A DNA stretch of 64,000 bases from Cordylochernes scorpioides (lineage: Eukaryota > Arthropoda > Arachnida > Pseudoscorpiones > Chernetidae): contig CP092874.1 of the NCBI GenBank assembly GCA_030710605.1, positions 73,163,044-73,227,043 of the forward strand, given 5' to 3'. The first letter of the stretch is position 1; the number at the start of each line of letters is the position of its first letter. Of this stretch, positions 61,334-64,000 are shown one piece after another. The notes under the pieces are model-generated. The model was not told where the DNA came from. It was given only the letters and a program-made list of their open reading frames with translations, and searched no databases. Both the position numbers and the translations under genes were made by a program.

Positions 61334-61488
61334 AAAGAGAAACAAAAGGTAACAAGACCAAATCCAAAAAAATTAAATGTTCGTGACATTTCGGTAGCAG
61401 CGCTGTTACAGAAACATTATGGACTTTTCAATAATTTGGATTTGGTCTTGTGTGCCTTTTGTTTCTAGTCTATAATCCAACGTGTACC
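61334..61488. repeat. Inverted pair of hammerhead-type repeats (degenerate)
   Basis: Termini AACAAAAGGTAACAAGACC and the complement; the central cores have largely collapsed. Confidence 0.5.
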
Positions 61489-61609
61489 ATATCAGAAACA
61501 AACAAAAGCAATTAAGTATAATTCTATCTCTTCTTTGTCATTACACACCCAGATATATATATATATATATATACACAAAGATATCTCGGTTTTTAAATAT
61601 ATTTTTCTT

Positions 61610-61793
61610 AAATACAAGGTAATAAGACTAAATCCAAATAAATAAATAGTGTGTGAGGTTTCGGTAACAGCATTGTTACCATCTTCAGACAGAAGTACTG
61701 AAGATGGTAGCAACGCTGTTACAGAAACATCACACACTATTTATTTATTTGGATTTGGTCTTATTACCTTGTGTTTATAATCAATAATTCAAA
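61610..61793. repeat. Inverted pair of hammerhead-type repeats
   Basis: A compact palindrome; both cores read GAAGATGGTA with short stem II, and GAAAC is altered to GAAACA in the right copy. Open frames across it are artefacts. Confidence 0.55.
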
Positions 61794-62008
61794 TTTTGCC
61801 TTATTATATTGAAACATAGAAATCAAGTCTTTGTATATCTGAAGGTGTGAAAATATTTATTGATGACGTCACGGCGACTAGTCAACAATTATTAACAAAT
61901 TAACCCAACTATCTACAGCTAGAGAATATCGAGAAAGCAAGCTAGGCAACTAAATGATGATTTTACAAATAATAAATCTGTTTCCAAATATTTTCATTGA
62001 ATAATTAA

Positions 62009-62269
<261 letters not shown>

Positions 62270-62364
62270 TAATAATAATGGACACCAGGCAATAGGCCAT
62301 GTTCAAGAAATGAAACTATTATAGCACATTTTATTAATATTAATTTCTATTATTTTTTTGCTTA

Positions 62365-62660
62365 TCCCAAGTACACGTGGTACAGGCCATGATAATAATG
62401 GTGGGTAGAAGTAGGCGACTGCTTTTACTGTAAGTGCACCACATGTCTATACATGTGAAAAGCAGTTTGACTTTGCACTTACAAATGTGCCAGAGTCCCG
62501 TTTGGTTACTTGCGCTCACTGGTGGGGTTGGACTTTTTCAAGAATCGGGTGGCATTGGAGCATTTTTTTAATCAGAAAAAAAGTGCCCAATGCGGGAATC
62601 AAACCCGAGTCATAGTGGTCGAAAACCAATGGTTTAGACCATCCTTCCACCGCGACCCCC
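62365..62660 (-). repeat. SINE with tRNA-Glu-like head (full length)
   Basis: Complement reads head (62590-62660, ACCATTGGTTTTCGACCACT and a GGTTTGATTCC B box), AT-rich linker, body and CCATTATTATCATGG end. It lies in the intron after the CCDC177-like exon. Confidence 0.7.
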
Positions 62661-63124
62661 GATTTATATTATAATTATTATTAATTACTGATAGAATGTC
62701 CAATCTTTCACAGCTACAGAAAGTAATCATTTTTATCCCACGGAAGAAATTTGCGAATTTATATATAACAAAGACACTTATGTAAAATTCTATAATTTTT
62801 GTAAATTCATTTTGGATTTCCTTTTCTGTTTGAAAAAACCAACCTCTCGGTTTTAATTTTGTTTTTAGTCCTGTTATTGAATTGTATATGAAATGAATTA
62901 TATATAAGCTGCTAAAATGTATTTTGGTGCAAGTATCCCAAGCTGGGATATCGCGTATGATATTTCAAATAAAGATTATAGCACACATTTTTCTTTTCAA
63001 ATAAAATTCACCTCCTACTACCATCCTTAATTGCTACAAAAATTTTAGGAAGGCCTGGTTATTCAGTGGTGAATCCTCCTAGCAGTTTTGTCTATTTAAT
63101 CTGACATACTACCTTTTAGAGCTC
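62661..63124. other. No gene seen
   Basis: AT-rich intronic or intergenic sequence without recognised signals. Confidence 0.5.
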
Positions 63125-63492
63125 TACAATTCTTCTTCTTTCTTATCTCCACTCAATCATATTAGGGTGTCAAGCTTGTAAAGCTTGAGACTTTTGATGG
63201 TGTTTGGACGAAGTAGAATGCGTCTGCCTTTGTCATTAAGACTGGGAGCACTACTAAGTAGCAGGCCGACTTAGCTCCAAAAGAAATGGCCGCCTCTGAC
63301 ATGAGGAACAGACGCCATGTGCAGCTGCTCCTAACATGGAGTACAAACGCTGCTCATCCTATATCCCTGGATTAGGAGCCCTTACAGTGTACTATCAGCC
63401 GGGCCAGATGAGCCCAGGTTTTTTAGTGAGCTTGTTACTGTTCCCCCTCCTCCTTTTTCATCCGGGCTTGGGACCGGCAAAGGTGGAGTTGC
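63125..63492 (-). repeat. Dispersed retroposon, family R (copy 6)
   Basis: Begins CTTTCTTATCTCCACTCAAT and ends AAAGGTGGAGTTG; a short internal deletion near 63205 removes the CAACCATCATGACTGGG block. Confidence 0.6.
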
Positions 63493-63886
63493 TCTACAAT
63501 TAATTATATTGGATCATTTCGCTTATATACCAAACACTAAATTCTAGTTATGGTATTTAATCCAACTCTAAGGACATAAGTTGTAAGGGGACTGTAGAAT
63601 TACATGTAGGTATTTTCAGTGAACAATGCTCTTTTGCAAACTATTTAAACTAGGTCAGTTTCACCTCCAGAAAGAAACAAAAATCGTTTGCAATGTTGGC
63701 TTAGTTATTTGTACCGCTGCATTGTAACACTTTAAAGCTCAGTATGCGTATTTTAAATATGGCCGCTGTACCCCGCATGCCAAAATATTGTAAATTCTGA
63801 AAAAATTGTATTAAACAAGAATTATCTAATGTTGTCAATATTTGACAAAAAAAAAAATTGGTTGAATTATTGATACTGTCAAATTA

Positions 63887-64000
63887 TCGTTTGAGGGGGG
63901 TCGGTGGAAGGATGGGCTAAACCATTGGTTTTCGACCGCTACGACCCGGGTTCGATTCCTGCATTGGGCACTTTTTTTCTGGTTTGAAAAAAAAAAAAAA
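63887..64000 (+). repeat. SINE with tRNA-Glu-like head, cut by window end
   Basis: The best-preserved head of the family: A-box-like GGATGGGCTAAACC, then TTGGTTTTCGACC, and a consensus B box GGTTCGATTCC. It runs into poly-A at the window edge. Confidence 0.7.

Overview
The window looks like metazoan nuclear DNA. It is AT-rich, has spliced genes with short GT-AG introns, and is packed with eukaryotic transposable elements. No bacterial-style operon is visible. The host species cannot be named from the sequence. A 470-nt 18S rRNA fragment at 28457-28927 has features I associate with arthropod, perhaps chelicerate, 18S; treat that as a weak hint. Two 100-N runs (14551-14650 and 50377-50476) are scaffold gaps.

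Host genes. Only two are supported. A transformer-2 (Tra2) RNA-binding splicing factor runs on the minus strand from 21129 down into the first gap. Six exons are visible, including a 12-nt microexon. A CCDC177-like first coding exon (62114-62257) lies on the plus strand near the right end. The rest is mobile DNA or its debris.

Layout. 1-10887 and 33690-46689 are two copies of one composite block: a copia fragment, a mariner, half a gypsy element with its 3' LTR, and an LTR relic. The copies have since diverged by insertions. Copy A received a complete copia element (Copia-1, 5883-10470). Copy B received a short-LTR gypsy (Gypsy-2, 41094-44129) and a solo LTR (37841-38627). At one site copy A has only a solo LTR while copy B still holds the whole element (Gypsy-1, 33958-37361). 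A third internally deleted element, Copia-2 (46791-49725), lies just right of copy B. 11930-13564 is a broken Gypsy-3. 14651-21129 is tra2, with MITE, SINE and Penelope debris in its introns. 21130-33469 holds retroposon and SINE copies and a large head-to-head Penelope-like palindrome with an 18S rRNA piece in one arm. 49731-53345 holds LTR-like and tandem-repeat DNA. 53400-61800 is a dense field of foldback repeats, Helitron-like elements carrying tRNA genes, and a LINE tail.

Main points of interest. (1) Hammerhead-type self-cleaving ribozyme signatures recur in Penelope-like foldback repeats; the one at 56818-56859 has a full canonical core. (2) Three neighbouring LTR retrotransposons (Gypsy-1, Gypsy-2, Copia-2) have each lost reverse transcriptase catalytic sequence by internal deletion; two keep one long open frame. 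(3) Copia-2 has a 31-nt primer-binding match to the 5' half of initiator tRNA-Met. (4) One Helitron-like family carries tRNA-Phe in some copies and tRNA-Gly in others. (5) The Gypsy-1 LTR has a near-perfect heat-shock element array.
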